DNA of 64,000 nt. Source: Nitrospira sp. (GTDB taxonomy: Bacteria > Nitrospirota > Nitrospiria > Nitrospirales > Nitrospiraceae). The DNA is taken from assembly GCA_022226955.1 (NCBI GenBank), contig CP092079.1, positions 884,015 through 948,014 of the forward strand, read 5' to 3'. Every line of letters starts with the position of its first letter. Position 1 is the first letter of the stretch. Below, piece by piece: positions 7,487 through 16,592 of the stretch. The position numbers and the translations under genes were made by a program. The notes under the pieces were generated by a model. It did not search any database. It saw only the letters and a list, made by a program, of their open reading frames with translations, and was not told the DNA's origin.

Positions 7487-9046
7487 CTACATAAAGCGAA
7501 CTTGGAATTGCACAAAGAAGGCATTTTGTGCAAACGGGTCCGCTTTGGAATCGAAGGCCGGCGTGTTGGGACCGGTGCCCAGGCCCGAGTGATGGCGGAA
7601 CTCGTAGTTGAATTGCAGCTTCGACTGAATCTTCGGCGGGAAGTTTTCGAAGTAATAGGTCAGTCCCACGATCGATCGAGTGTACATGTCGTTGCCCATA
7701 TCGGTATTCGGGTCGAACTGTTCGTACATAAAGGTCGGCTCGAAGTTCTCCAATGGCCCGCTGGTGATGAGGTATTTCGCCAGCACGTACCAGGTCCGCC
7801 GGTGCATGCCCGGTGCGCCGGATCCTCCGCAACCGCTGGCGCAATCGCCGTTGGCTGCCGTTCCCACGGTCGTGGCGTTCGCGCCGTCGTGGCCTTGCCA
7901 GTATTCTCCCTGTATCATGAACCCTGGAAAAATCTTCGAGGTGTAGCGGGCATCGATCCCATACCGGTCGAACGATCCTTTGCCACGCCCATTGATCAGC
8001 GTGCCGGCATTATTGGAGTGGCCTTGAATGGTCGTGAAGCTCACGAAGGAGACGTCGTTTCCAAACAGTCTAATCCTGGTGTAGAACGCTTTGGGCTGAT
8101 TGCCACCGCCGACGCCCGATGTGTTGCTGACCAGGCTGTTGGCTTGATAGTTATTGTTGTTCATCACACCGAATACATATTCCAGGCGATTGGCGATTTT
8201 CCCGCGCACGTCGGCGAAATAGTCGCGCTCTTGCAGGAACTCAATTGCGCCGCCGGTGCCGTTCCTGTTCTGGCCTGGACCGCCGCCTCCGCCGATGGAG
8301 GTGAGATAGGGAGAGCTGATTACATCCCGCAGGCCGCCTGAGGTTTCCGTGAAGATGCCGAAGGGCATCCGGAAGATGCCGAGCCGGATCACATTGAGAT
8401 TTGGCGCCCACGATTGCACGGGCCGCACGTCGATGTAGGTTTCACGAAAGAACGTCGTCGAGGTCGGCGTCGAGGCGCCGGCGGTTGGGGTGTTATTGGT
8501 CAAGTTGATGCTTTGAAACTCCATCAACGCATGCCAGCGTGGGATGGTATCGCTGATCTTTCCCCAGAACAGCAACTCTGAACGGCGGATGGACAAGCTG
8601 TCATGACTCCGCCCTTCCGGCACGTTCGCATTGACGTGGCCGTAAAGGAATTGCAAGGCATTGAGTCCGAAGTTGACCTTGTCCCGCAGCAGCGGCAACA
8701 GTTCTGTTTTCCCCTTCCATTCTTCCAGCGAATCGATCCGGCGGGATTGGTCGGCGACTTTGTATTCCTGCTCGGCGCGGATTTGAATCCACTCGTCCAT
8801 ATTGATCGTGCCTTTTTGGAGGAGGAGATCCTCAATGGACATGCCGCCAGGCGGCAGTTCCCTGGCCGGTGCCGGCCCTTGTCCATCCGGCGTGGACGGA
8901 GTCGCCGCTTGCGCGGTGACGACGGGCGATCCGCCCTGGTCTTGCGTGCGCTGCGGCTCTGCGGCACGCGCATCCGCCTGCGGCATGGCTAGCGCCATGG
9001 CCGTCAGTATGGCTGCAATGTGGACTGTCCTTTGAAGTCCTCTCAT
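7487..9046 (-). CDS. Outer-membrane porin, probably phosphate-related
   Basis: The protein has 519 residues. A signal peptide (cleavage near ADARA) is followed by a periplasmic linker with a short coiled-coil (QEYKVADQSRRIDSLEEWKG). About 400 residues of alternating amphipathic beta strands follow, typical of a 16- to 18-strand porin. The C-terminus ends FQVRFM, close to the aromatic end used by the BAM complex. The general layout resembles OprP/OprO-type porins, but I cannot confirm selectivity. ATG 9046 is chosen since it begins the signal peptide; the longer frame to 9220 runs through the promoter. A two-repeat Pho-type site lies about 95 bases upstream, supporting phosphate-starvation control. 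Confidence 0.68.
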   Translation of the reverse strand: MRGLQRTVHIAAILTAMALAMPQADARAAEPQRTQDQGGSPVVTAQAATPSTPDGQGPAPARELPPGGMSIEDLLLQKGTINMDEWIQIRAEQEYKVADQSRRIDSLEEWKGKTELLPLLRDKVNFGLNALQFLYGHVNANVPEGRSHDSLSIRRSELLFWGKISDTIPRWHALMEFQSINLTNNTPTAGASTPTSTTFFRETYIDVRPVQSWAPNLNVIRLGIFRMPFGIFTETSGGLRDVISSPYLTSIGGGGGPGQNRNGTGGAIEFLQERDYFADVRGKIANRLEYVFGVMNNNNYQANSLVSNTSGVGGGNQPKAFYTRIRLFGNDVSFVSFTTIQGHSNNAGTLINGRGKGSFDRYGIDARYTSKIFPGFMIQGEYWQGHDGANATTVGTAANGDCASGCGGSGAPGMHRRTWYVLAKYLITSGPLENFEPTFMYEQFDPNTDMGNDMYTRSIVGLTYYFENFPPKIQSKLQFNYEFRHHSGLGTGPNTPAFDSKADPFAQNAFFVQFQVRFM

Positions 9047-9139
9047 CTCGACGTACCCCCTTCGATTGAGTTGAATGTCGATCGCTTCATGATCGCAAGC
9101 CTGTTCTCTCATGAAGGGATCACGGGACAATTGCCGGCA

Positions 9140-9158
9140 TGTTACAGCGCTGTTAACA
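9140..9158 (-). promoter_or_regulatory. Putative Pho box upstream of the porin gene
   Basis: Read on the minus strand, the site is GTTAACA-GCGC-TGTAACA: two heptamers separated by four bases, an 11-bp period. It is about 95 bases upstream of the porin start at 9046. It faces away from the three-repeat site at 9226, so the intergenic region appears to be a divergent phosphate-responsive promoter region. Confidence 0.6.
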
Positions 9159-9225
9159 ATCCAGCCGCCTCCCGGTTCTCGATATACGGGAGTATCCCAA
9201 CAGGCGGTGTGTTGGGCCAAAAGAA

Positions 9226-9254
9226 GTTAACGCACTGTTAACAGCCCGGTAACG
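9226..9254 (+). promoter_or_regulatory. Putative Pho box upstream of pstS, three repeats
   Basis: The repeats are GTTAACG at 9226, GTTAACA at 9237 and GGTAACG at 9248, each separated by four bases. The exact 11-bp period places all repeats on one DNA face, as expected for tandem PhoB-type dimers. pstS starts 90 bases downstream at 9344. Confidence 0.72.
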
Positions 9255-9343
9255 TTCCGGGAAATTCTCGGGCGTAAGGTGCCTTCTCAATGAGCGTTGG
9301 TATGACGATACAAGCCACGGTGGTTGTGAAAAGGAGCACATGT

Positions 9344-10360
9344 ATGCGGAGACTGTTATCGATTGGATTAAGCGCGTGCCTCTCTTGCGCGGTTGGAACT
9401 GTCATGGTGTGGCCCGTTGAGACGGGGTACTCGGCATCCGCGACATTGATCAAAGTCGATGGGTCGAGCACGGTGTTTCCGATTACAGAGGCCGTGGCTG
9501 AGGAGTTTCAAAAGGAGACGAGGGGGTCGGTCCGGGTGACGGTCGGTATTTCAGGAACCGGCGGCGGTTTCAAAAAGTTTTGCCGGGGCGAGATCGACGT
9601 CCAGGATGCTTCGCGTCCGATTTCAACCGGCGAATTGGACGCCTGCCTGGCAGGTGGCGTGCAATTCTATGAATTGCCGATTGCCTTCGATGCGTTGACC
9701 GTGGCGGTAAGTCCGCAAGCAACCTGGGTGGACTCCCTGACCGTGGAAGAATTGAAACGTATGTGGGAGCCCGGCGCGCAAGGGAAGATCGCCAAGTGGA
9801 GCCAGATCCGTTCAACCTGGCCCGATCAGCCGCTGAAACTCTTCGGCGCCGGCTCCGATTCCGGCACCTTCGATTACTTCACCGAAGCCATCGTCGGGAA
9901 AGCCAAAGCCAGCCGGGGCGATTTTACTGCCAGTGAAGACGACAACACGCTGGTCCAGGGCATCGCGAACGATACACAAGCGCTCGGCTACATTCCCTTT
10001 GCCTATTACGAGCCGAACAAGAAACGATTGAAAGCGCTCTCCATCGATGGCGGCCATGGGCCAGTGAGCCCGTCGCGCGAGACGGTCGAAAGCGGTTCCT
10101 ACCAGCCGCTCTCGCGTCCACTGTTTATCTATATCAGCGCAAAGTCCGCTGCCAGGCCTGAAGTGAAACAGTTTGTCGAGTTTTACCTGGCGCAAGTCCC
10201 GGCCCTGGCGCCGCAAGTCAAATATGTTCCGCTGCCGCCGCAAGCCTATGCGCTGGCCGGCGAGCATTTCAAAAACGGACGGCAGGGAACCGCGTTTCAG
10301 GGCGGCTCGACGATTGGGTTGAAGATCGAAGAGCTGCTCCGGCGCGAAGCCACGCGTTAA
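9344..10360 (+). CDS. pstS: Phosphate ABC transporter substrate-binding protein PstS
   Basis: The 338-residue protein has a Sec signal peptide ending near GYSASA. The mature N-terminus carries the PstS phosphate motif [13 protein letters not shown], followed by [24 protein letters not shown] and, in lobe two, [12 protein letters not shown]. These loops contact phosphate in the family. PstS binds inorganic phosphate in the periplasm and delivers it to PstCA. ATG 9344 has AAGGAG seven bases upstream; the ATG at 9290 is within the leader region. The gene heads a compact pstS-C-A-B-phoU operon under a three-repeat Pho-type site. Confidence 0.95.
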   Translation: MRRLLSIGLSACLSCAVGTVMVWPVETGYSASATLIKVDGSSTVFPITEAVAEEFQKETRGSVRVTVGISGTGGGFKKFCRGEIDVQDASRPISTGELDACLAGGVQFYELPIAFDALTVAVSPQATWVDSLTVEELKRMWEPGAQGKIAKWSQIRSTWPDQPLKLFGAGSDSGTFDYFTEAIVGKAKASRGDFTASEDDNTLVQGIANDTQALGYIPFAYYEPNKKRLKALSIDGGHGPVSPSRETVESGSYQPLSRPLFIYISAKSAARPEVKQFVEFYLAQVPALAPQVKYVPLPPQAYALAGEHFKNGRQGTAFQGGSTIGLKIEELLRREATR

Positions 10361-10372
10361 AGGATGGATGCG

Positions 10373-11317
10373 ATGGAAGCCAATGTCGTCGAGATGCCTG
10401 TCGAAAAGAACGTCATGTGCGGGAGTCCTGCGCCTCGATTCGTCCCTCGTCTCCAAGAAAAAGTGATCGAACGGCTCCTGCAACTAGCTGCCTGCGTCTC
10501 GGTCGCGATTACGCTCGGGATCGTGGGGATTCTCTCGTATGAATCCCTGCTCTTTTTTCAACAGGTCTCAATTGTCGATTTTATGACCGACCGGCAATGG
10601 ACGCCGCTCTTTGCCGACGCGCATTACGGGATTCTTCCCCTCGTGTCGGGCACGCTTGTCACGACGACGGTCGCGTTACTCGTGGCTATTCCGATGGGTA
10701 GCCTGATCGCGATCTATTTGAGCGAGTATGCGTCGCGCGGGGTGAGGGAATGCGTGAAGCCGGCGTTGGAACTGTTGAGCGCCGTGCCGACCGTCGTCTA
10801 TGGGTATTTCGCGCTGCTCTTCGTGACCCCTACCCTTCAAAAACTCTGGCCCGGCCTCCCCGGTTTCAACATGCTGAGCGCCGGGCTCGTCATCGGGCTC
10901 ATGATCGTTCCCTATGTCAGCTCCGTCAGCGAGGATGCCATGCGCGCGGTTCCGGTCTATCTGCGCGAAGGCGCATTTGCCCTGGGGGCGACTCGCATGC
11001 AAACGGCGTTGCGGGTGGTCTTTCCCTCGGCCCTGTCTGGTATTACCGCGGCCTATGTGCTGGGTGTCTCCCGGGCGATCGGTGAGACGATGGTGGTGGC
11101 GATTGCCGCTGGCATGCAACCGATGCTGACGCTTAATCCATTGGAACCGGCGGCGACGATGACGGCGTATATTGTTCAAGTCAGCCTAGGCGATGTTCCC
11201 CATGGCAGCGTGGGCTATCGGACGATTTTTGCGACCGGGCTGATGCTGTTATCGATCACCTTGCTGTTCAACATTGCCGGCCATGTCCTCAAAAAACGGT
11301 ATCGACAGGTGTATTGA
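10373..11317 (+). CDS. pstC: Phosphate ABC transporter permease PstC
   Basis: The permease has 314 residues if started at ATG 10373, which has AGGATGG at a good distance; ATG 10364 is the alternative and would add three residues. It contains six predicted membrane segments and the ABC-permease EAA-type loop (RAVPVYLREGAFALGATRMQ, then SRAIGETM). It forms the inner-membrane channel with PstA. It starts 12 bases after pstS and ends directly before pstA with one base between stop and start. Confidence 0.94.
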   Translation: MEANVVEMPVEKNVMCGSPAPRFVPRLQEKVIERLLQLAACVSVAITLGIVGILSYESLLFFQQVSIVDFMTDRQWTPLFADAHYGILPLVSGTLVTTTVALLVAIPMGSLIAIYLSEYASRGVRECVKPALELLSAVPTVVYGYFALLFVTPTLQKLWPGLPGFNMLSAGLVIGLMIVPYVSSVSEDAMRAVPVYLREGAFALGATRMQTALRVVFPSALSGITAAYVLGVSRAIGETMVVAIAAGMQPMLTLNPLEPAATMTAYIVQVSLGDVPHGSVGYRTIFATGLMLLSITLLFNIAGHVLKKRYRQVY

Positions 11318-11318
11318 T

Positions 11319-12227
11319 ATGACGCCGATCCAACGGAAAATCGCGAGACGCAAAGCCCTCGATCGGTTCTTCGCCTTTGAAGGACTCACGGTCATGGCCC
11401 TGGCCCTGCTGGTGTTGCTGGCGTTGGTCGGGCAGTTGATGGCCGATGGACTCACTCGGTTGTCCTGGCAGTTTCTGACCTCCTTTCCTTCGAGATTTCC
11501 GGCCCAGGCCGGCATTATCAGCGCGTGGGTCGGGACGATCCTCGTGATGCTGGTGACTGCGCTGGCGGCGATTCCCTTGGGCGTCGGCGCGGCGATCTAT
11601 CTGGAGGAGTATGCGCCGAAAAACTGGGCCACGGAGATCATCGAGATCAATATCGCTACTCTGGCCGGTGTGCCGTCGATTGTGTATGGGCTGATGGCCC
11701 TTGGGCTCTTGGTGTATCAGTTCCATCTCGGCCAAAGCTTTCTGACGGCCGGTCTGACGTTGGGCATGCTGATTCTTCCAATGATCATCATCGCGACGCG
11801 CGAGGCCATCAGAAGCGTGCCGCCCTCTGTCCGCGAAGCCGCCTATGCGCTTGGCGCGACGAAGTGGCAGACGGTGCGCGACCACGTCGTTCCCTACTCG
11901 ATGGGAGGCATGTTGACGGGCATGATTTTGGCGCTGTCGCGCGCCGTCGGCGAAACGGCGCCGCTTATTACCGTGGGCGCCTTGTCGTTCATTGCCTTTC
12001 TCCCCCACCCGCCATGGCAGGATGCGTTTCCGTTTATCTCCTTCGAGTGGTTATTCGATCCCTTTACGGTAATGCCGATTCAAATGTTCAATTGGGTGTC
12101 CCGGCCGCAAGAGGAGTTTCACGTGAATGCCGCGGCAGCCGGTTTGATCTTGCTGGCGATGACGCTGGCGATGAATGCGGTCGCCATTGCGATTCGGGCG
12201 CGTTTCAGAAAACGGATTCACTGGTGA
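11319..12227 (+). CDS. pstA: Phosphate ABC transporter permease PstA
   Basis: The protein has 302 residues with six predicted membrane helices and the family loop [20 protein letters not shown] followed by [10 protein letters not shown]. It pairs with PstC. ATG 11319 begins one base after the pstC stop with a CAGGTG ribosome-binding sequence; the in-frame ATG at 11274 lies inside pstC and would add a non-conserved leader. The stop is four bases before the pstB start. Confidence 0.94.
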   Translation: MTPIQRKIARRKALDRFFAFEGLTVMALALLVLLALVGQLMADGLTRLSWQFLTSFPSRFPAQAGIISAWVGTILVMLVTALAAIPLGVGAAIYLEEYAPKNWATEIIEINIATLAGVPSIVYGLMALGLLVYQFHLGQSFLTAGLTLGMLILPMIIIATREAIRSVPPSVREAAYALGATKWQTVRDHVVPYSMGGMLTGMILALSRAVGETAPLITVGALSFIAFLPHPPWQDAFPFISFEWLFDPFTVMPIQMFNWVSRPQEEFHVNAAAAGLILLAMTLAMNAVAIAIRARFRKRIHW

Positions 12228-12231
12228 TGCC

Positions 12232-13017
12232 ATGAAAGCGATGAATGTCTCTCAAACGGTATTGAAAGCGGAAACGCGCGGCTTGAATTTCTATTACGGC
12301 GAAGCCCAGGCGCTGCATAGCCTGTCGCTGCCGATCTATGACCGCTGCGTGACGGCCCTAATCGGTCCGTCCGGCTGCGGAAAGACGACCTATCTGCGCT
12401 GCCTCAATCGCATGCATGACCTGTATCCCGGCAATCGGTACGAAGGCGAGGTGCTGCTGTATCCGGATCGTGTGAATATCGTGGGGCCGGAGATCGACCC
12501 GATTGAAGTGCGCATGCGCATCGGCATGGTCTTTCAAAAGCCCAATCCCTTTCCCAAGTCCATCTATGAAAATGTGGCCTATGGCTTGCGGATTCGGAAT
12601 GTGTCTAACAAGCGCGATCTCGACGCGGTGGTGGAGCGGGCATTGCGCGAGGCGGCTTTGTGGGGAGAGGTCAAAGACCGCCTGCAGGCCTCCGCGATGA
12701 ATCTCTCCGGCGGGCAACAGCAGCGCTTGTGCATTGCCAGAGCGCTGGCGACCAGCCCGGAACTGCTCTTGTTCGATGAGCCGACTTCGGCGCTGGATCC
12801 GACCGCCACGTCCCGCATTGAAGAACTGGTTGCGGAGCTGAAACAGCGTGTTGCCATTGTCATGGTCACCCATAACATGCAACAGGCGGCCCGGATCTCG
12901 GATTACACGGCCTTTATGTATGAAGGCCGCATGGTGGAATACGACCGGACCGAGACGATTTTCACCAACCCCTCCGTCAAACTGACGGAAGACTATATCA
13001 CCGGTCGATTCGGGTGA
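12232..13017 (+). CDS. pstB: Phosphate ABC transporter ATP-binding protein PstB
   Basis: The 261-residue ATPase has Walker [13 protein letters not shown] signature LSGGQQQR and Walker [13 protein letters not shown], plus the H-loop VTHNMQQA. The segment [20 protein letters not shown] is characteristic of PstB. It powers phosphate uptake through PstCA. The start could be ATG 12232 or ATG 12241; the first is kept because it follows the pstA stop by four bases. phoU follows 17 bases downstream. Confidence 0.96.
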   Translation: MKAMNVSQTVLKAETRGLNFYYGEAQALHSLSLPIYDRCVTALIGPSGCGKTTYLRCLNRMHDLYPGNRYEGEVLLYPDRVNIVGPEIDPIEVRMRIGMVFQKPNPFPKSIYENVAYGLRIRNVSNKRDLDAVVERALREAALWGEVKDRLQASAMNLSGGQQQRLCIARALATSPELLLFDEPTSALDPTATSRIEELVAELKQRVAIVMVTHNMQQAARISDYTAFMYEGRMVEYDRTETIFTNPSVKLTEDYITGRFG

Positions 13018-13034
13018 TAGCCAGGAGCGGCGTG

Positions 13035-13724
13035 ATGCAACGGCATATCGATCAAGAACTCAGCGACCTGAAAGACCAATTGCTCCGGATGGGAGCATTG
13101 GTCGAAGAGCAGATCGAGCGCGCGATCAAGGCGCTGACCGAGCGAGACGTGGCGCTCGCCTCGCAGGTCATCGAACGGGATGTCCTGGTCAATCGCTTCG
13201 ATGTGGACATCGATGAAACCTGCATTCGCTTGCTGGCTTTGCAAGCGCCAGCGGCAGGCGATTTACGTTTTGTCACCACGGCGATGAAAATCTCCACCGA
13301 GCTCGAACGCATGAGCGATCTGGCCGAGAATATCTGCGAGCGCGTCATCGAACTGAACGAAGAGCCGCAGCTCAAGCCCTATATGGATCTTCCGCGGATG
13401 GCGGCCTGGACCATGAAGATGGTGCACGAAGCGCTGGAGTCGTTTGTACGCCAAGATGCCGTCCTAGCTAGGAAGGTCTGCGCCGACGATGACTTTGTCG
13501 ATAATCTCACCCACCAACTGTTTCGTGAACTGGTCTCCTTTATGCTCGAAAACCCCGCCACAATCACGCGAGCCATCCGCCTTACTTTTATTGGAAAATA
13601 CATCGAGCGGATTGCCGACCATGCGACGAACATTGGGGAACTCGTGGTCTATATGGTGGAAGGCAAAATCGTGCGCCATATGACCCTACCCTTCGGCCAT
13701 TCAAAATCATCCTCCAAGACGTAA
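13035..13724 (+). CDS. phoU: Phosphate signalling regulator PhoU
   Basis: The 229-residue protein is nearly all alpha-helical with two PhoU repeats. The metal-binding motifs are visible as ERMSDLAENICERV in the first half and IGKYIERIADHATNIGE in the second. PhoU links PstB activity to the PhoR sensor and restrains phosphate uptake. ATG 13035 has AGGAG seven bases upstream. No phoB or phoR gene is in the window. It is the last gene of the pst operon; a 186-base gap follows with no clear terminator. Confidence 0.94.
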   Translation: MQRHIDQELSDLKDQLLRMGALVEEQIERAIKALTERDVALASQVIERDVLVNRFDVDIDETCIRLLALQAPAAGDLRFVTTAMKISTELERMSDLAENICERVIELNEEPQLKPYMDLPRMAAWTMKMVHEALESFVRQDAVLARKVCADDDFVDNLTHQLFRELVSFMLENPATITRAIRLTFIGKYIERIADHATNIGELVVYMVEGKIVRHMTLPFGHSKSSSKT

Positions 13725-13910
13725 GAAAACGCCTCCAGCTAAACAAACTAGTGTATCTTGTTGTCCACAGGCTCTGTACTGCCTCCCTGGTCCCTCAATA
13801 CCAAGGAGGGGTCTGCCGATAAGGACGATATCGCAACTAGCGCCCATACTGGACAAACGAGCAAATCCCCCAGTATTATTCGCCGATTGCTTTCATTGCA
13901 GGAGTCGATG

Positions 13911-14597
13911 ATGAATCGCCTAGCGACGTTCTCGATTGCGTTGAATCTAATTCTTGGAAGTTTTCTCCTAGTAGGCTATGTCGGTCCGAGCGTCAGAACT
14001 ACCTTCATGCCGGAGATTGTAATCCCGGAAATTGGACGGCTGACTCGCATTCATCCGTTCGCAACGGTCATTGGATCGGTGACTCTTGGCGATCAAGTGT
14101 TTGTGGCGCCGTCGGCCTCGATTCGAGGCGATGAAGGCCAGCACATTCATATCGGCAATCAGAGCAATGTGCAGGACGGCGTGGTCGTGCATGGCCTGGA
14201 AACATTCGAGGGCGATCATGAATTGCCGGAGAACGAAGTCGACGTTGGCGGAAAGAAATATTCGGTTTTCATCGGAGACCGAGTCTCCCTCGCGCATCAG
14301 TCGCAAGTGCATGGACCGGCGAAGATCGGCGACGACACGTTCATTGGCATGCAGGCGCTCGTGTTCCAGACGGAGATCGGCGATCATGTCGTGGTCGAGC
14401 CCGGTGCCAAGTTGATCGGCGTCAAAGTGCCCGCTGGCCGCTATGTGCCAGCTATTTCTTTGATTACGAAGCAGGCTCAGGCCGATGCGCTCCCCATCAT
14501 CACGCAAGACTATCTCTATCGGAACTTGAACGCCGGTGTTGTCCGGGTGAATGTTCAGCTGGCCGAAGCTCCCCAACCCCAAGCCATTAGCCGGTAA
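13911..14597 (+). CDS. Periplasmic gamma-class carbonic anhydrase, Cam type
   Basis: The 228-residue protein opens with a hydrophobic signal or anchor at residues 5-24, then left-handed beta-helix repeats. The zinc ligands of Methanosarcina Cam are all present: His94 in VVVHGLE, and His129 and His134 in SLAHQSQVHGP. The acidic loop between them (ETFEGDHELPENEVDVGGKK) matches the proton-shuttle loop of true Cam enzymes, which CamH-type relatives lack. It should interconvert CO2 and bicarbonate in the periplasm. ATG 13911 has GCAGGAG six bases upstream; ATG 13908 is adjacent. It may be read through from phoU or have its own promoter in the 186-base gap. Confidence 0.88.
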   Translation: MNRLATFSIALNLILGSFLLVGYVGPSVRTTFMPEIVIPEIGRLTRIHPFATVIGSVTLGDQVFVAPSASIRGDEGQHIHIGNQSNVQDGVVVHGLETFEGDHELPENEVDVGGKKYSVFIGDRVSLAHQSQVHGPAKIGDDTFIGMQALVFQTEIGDHVVVEPGAKLIGVKVPAGRYVPAISLITKQAQADALPIITQDYLYRNLNAGVVRVNVQLAEAPQPQAISR

Positions 14598-14656
14598 CAT
14601 CGGCTCGTTCCTTGCTCCGTATGCGGCCGCTGAATCGGGAGAAGATTCGGTGGGTG

Positions 14657-14905
14657 TCAGGCTGCGTAGTGGGTGGAAAAGAGCCGGTATTCGGAACGAT
14701 GCCGGCGCAGCGTCACGCCGCCGCGACGGGCGAGACGATCGACGGCGTGAAAGACCTGGTTCCAGCTGTAGTCTGATAGAAGGATAACGAGCGCATCCAG
14801 ATCGATCACCGCCTGTTCTTCGACATGATTGAGAATGATCGATTCAAGCGACGGGACTGCGATTGGACTGGAAACCGGTGCGTCGAGAATTGCATGAGCA
14901 GACAT
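14657..14905 (-). CDS. Small conserved-looking protein of unknown function
   Basis: The 82-residue frame has a strong ribosome-binding site, TAGGAGG seven bases upstream of ATG 14905, and lies nine bases after the psiE-like gene on the same strand. The C-terminal half (LVILLSDYSWNQVFHAVDRL followed by ARRGGVTLRRHRSEYRLF) looks like a small winged-helix or DNA-binding fold, but I cannot name a family. Its position suggests co-expression with the psiE-like and CBS genes under the Pho-type site at 16160. Confidence 0.6.
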   Translation of the reverse strand: MSAHAILDAPVSSPIAVPSLESIILNHVEEQAVIDLDALVILLSDYSWNQVFHAVDRLARRGGVTLRRHRSEYRLFSTHYAA

Positions 14906-14914
14906 AAGATCCTC

Positions 14915-15436
14915 CTAGAGTGTGGATGAGAAAATAGGGGCCAGGGTCGATGAGGGCGCTGGACTGGCCGGTTGCGCCGGACTGAATCGAACGGCCACGA
15001 CTCGAATCAGTCCGAGCGTGATGAGGATCACCGCCAGAATAGCCAGCTTCTGCCAGTCTCCGCCGGTAAACCATTGGGAAATCACTTCCGTCAACATTAC
15101 GACCAGTACAGTATCGACGATAAAGGTGACGCGGACACGGCCTTCGGAGAAATAGGCCAGCGTCGTCTTGAGGACTTCCACGACCGCAAGCAACATGAGT
15201 GTGTTGACGATAAGGTGCCGCAGCCCGAGATCGATATCGGCTGTCAGCAGGATCCGGAGACCGAGAAAGGTCTTGATGACCCCGCCCATCAGTCCAGCCA
15301 AGATCGTGACGATCAGGAGGCTTAGGACTGCCTGGGTCCCTTTTTCCCAAAGCCTGGTTAGGTCAGGTGACGCGAACATATTTCTGAACCGCGGGAGGCG
15401 GAGGCGCGCCTCAGCCGATGCGATACTGCCGATCAT
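14915..15436 (-). CDS. psiE: PsiE-family phosphate-starvation-inducible membrane protein
   Basis: The protein has 173 residues and four predicted membrane helices. The PsiE hallmarks are the central LRHLIVNTLMLLAVVEVLKT segment and the following FIVDTVLVVMLTEVISQWF. PsiE is induced by phosphate starvation in E. coli; its biochemical role is not established. ATG 15436 has AAGGAG at seven bases. It lies downstream of the CBS-domain gene in the same direction and follows a two-repeat Pho-type site further upstream, in keeping with its family name. Confidence 0.8.
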   Translation of the reverse strand: MIGSIASAEARLRLPRFRNMFASPDLTRLWEKGTQAVLSLLIVTILAGLMGGVIKTFLGLRILLTADIDLGLRHLIVNTLMLLAVVEVLKTTLAYFSEGRVRVTFIVDTVLVVMLTEVISQWFTGGDWQKLAILAVILITLGLIRVVAVRFSPAQPASPAPSSTLAPIFSSTL

Positions 15437-15488
15437 AGATTCTCCTTCTTCATAAGAGCTGTCCTGTTCACGCTGCCTATCCGCTACG

Positions 15489-15872
15489 CTAAAACTCGTC
15501 GATGGAGACCGGGTGGAGTAAATCCCGGACCGACAGCGTGCCGACGATTGCACCGCTTTTGAACACCGCCAGATGACGCGTGCCGTGAAGTTCCATAAGA
15601 TCGGCGGCTTCCGTAATGGGCCGCTGTTCATCGATGCCGAGGATGGGGCTGCTCATGATCTCTTCGACAGGAATGTAGTACGGCACGCGCTCTGCCCCGA
15701 CCACCTTACGGACAATGTCCGGTTCCGTGACGATGCCGATCAGTCGTTCATCTTGTTTGACAAAGACGCTGCCGATTTTGTGCCTGGTCATCAATTTGGC
15801 CGCATCGATGGCCGATGTGCCGGCTTCGATGTGAACCACACGCGGGGTCATGACGTGACTGACGGTGACCAT
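15489..15872 (-). CDS. CBS-pair domain protein
   Basis: The 127-residue protein is a single CBS pair: residues 1-60 with SHVMTPRVVHIEAGTSAIDA and 70-127 with IMSSPILGIDEQRPITEAAD. CBS pairs bind adenine nucleotides or S-adenosyl ligands and act as regulatory modules. There is no fused output domain, so it would act on a partner. ATG 15872 has AAAGGAGG at a good spacing. It is followed at 15436 by the psiE-like gene, so it may regulate that membrane protein; this is inference. Confidence 0.85.
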   Translation of the reverse strand: MVTVSHVMTPRVVHIEAGTSAIDAAKLMTRHKIGSVFVKQDERLIGIVTEPDIVRKVVGAERVPYYIPVEEIMSSPILGIDEQRPITEAADLMELHGTRHLAVFKSGAIVGTLSVRDLLHPVSIDEF

Positions 15873-16075
15873 GGAAACCTCCTTTGAACAGGTTGGTGTG
15901 AGTACGATGGAACCATGCGGATGACGAGATGAGACATACCGGCCGCATCGCGTGCGCGAAGCAGTGGAATGCAGGTCTTTCCTCGCAGGCCGAGTAACGT
16001 CCGTCTGGCAAAGGCAAGCGGCACGGCGAGGCTGAGGGAGAGTAATCCGATGAAAAGCCCGGCATCTTGCGTCAT
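15848..16075 (-). CDS. Possible small membrane protein ahead of the CBS gene
   Basis: The 75-residue frame begins at ATG 16075 with AGGAAAGG upstream. Residues 6-24 (GLFIGLLSLSLAVPLAFAR) form one membrane helix or a signal; the remainder is basic. The 3' end overlaps the CBS-domain gene start by 25 bases. It fills the space between the Pho-type site at 16160 and the CBS gene. No family is recognised and only N-terminal features look protein-like, so it may be spurious. Confidence 0.35.
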   Translation of the reverse strand: MTQDAGLFIGLLSLSLAVPLAFARRTLLGLRGKTCIPLLRARDAAGMSHLVIRMVPSYSHQPVQRRFPWSPSVTS

Positions 16076-16159
16076 GTGTGCCTTTCCTGGAGCACCTGAG
16101 AGTGGCTCCTTGTATAGGCAAACAGTACCGCCCGCTTATTCCAGTGGCATCATCGATGG

Positions 16160-16177
16160 GTTAATTGTGTGTTAACT
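16160..16177 (-). promoter_or_regulatory. Putative Pho box upstream of the CBS-psiE operon
   Basis: On the minus strand the sequence is GTTAACA-CACA-ATTAACC: two heptamers with a four-base spacer and an 11-bp period, matching the other three sites. It precedes the minus-strand group 16075 to 14657 that includes a psiE-like gene. There is no other credible gene between it and 16075. Confidence 0.55.
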
Positions 16178-16268
16178 CGCAGGCGTTGAGAGACAGGATG
16201 AGCGTGCGAAGTCGTAACCGTACGCGTACAGGGTGGGTCGGAATGATGAAGGCTGGACGAACGAAGGC

Positions 16269-16505
16269 CTATTCGCTTTCCACTAGGCGCCATCCCTCAC
16301 GCTGCAAACAGCGCTCGGTGGCGTTGAGGATCAGCAACTGGCTCCCCTGCTGAAGCTTCGGATCGCGGAGCACGAGGTTCTGGCAGCGGTTAGATTCGTT
16401 CGTAAATTCGGACGACGGTTTATTCGGGTGGACCCAATTGCTGCCCCCGCAACCGGCGAGAAGTCCTGAGAGCGTAAGTAATGAGAGGATGAGGCGGTTG
16501 GTCAT
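16269..16505 (-). CDS. Small predicted lipoprotein
   Basis: The 78-residue protein has a clear lipoprotein signal, MTNRLILSLLTLSGLLAGC, with lipobox LAGC at residues 16-19. The mature part has two further cysteines (NRCQNL and TERCLQ) that could form a disulfide. ATG 16505 has GGGAGT upstream. It stands between the Pho-type region and the chemosensory operon with an 87-base gap on its upstream side. Function unknown. Confidence 0.68.
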   Translation of the reverse strand: MTNRLILSLLTLSGLLAGCGGSNWVHPNKPSSEFTNESNRCQNLVLRDPKLQQGSQLLILNATERCLQREGWRLVESE

Positions 16506-16592
16506 GTGATACTCCCGGAGACTGGCAAAAATGCCGGAAGATAGAGTCTTCGAGGCGGACCGTCAAGATCGCAAGACGAACGGAAGGCGATG

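Noticed and set aside
13815..13822. GCCGATAA, an exact FliA -10 match, before the carbonic anhydrase gene
   Set aside because: Eleven bases upstream the sequence CAATACCA does not match the -35 box, and the gene is not flagellar.
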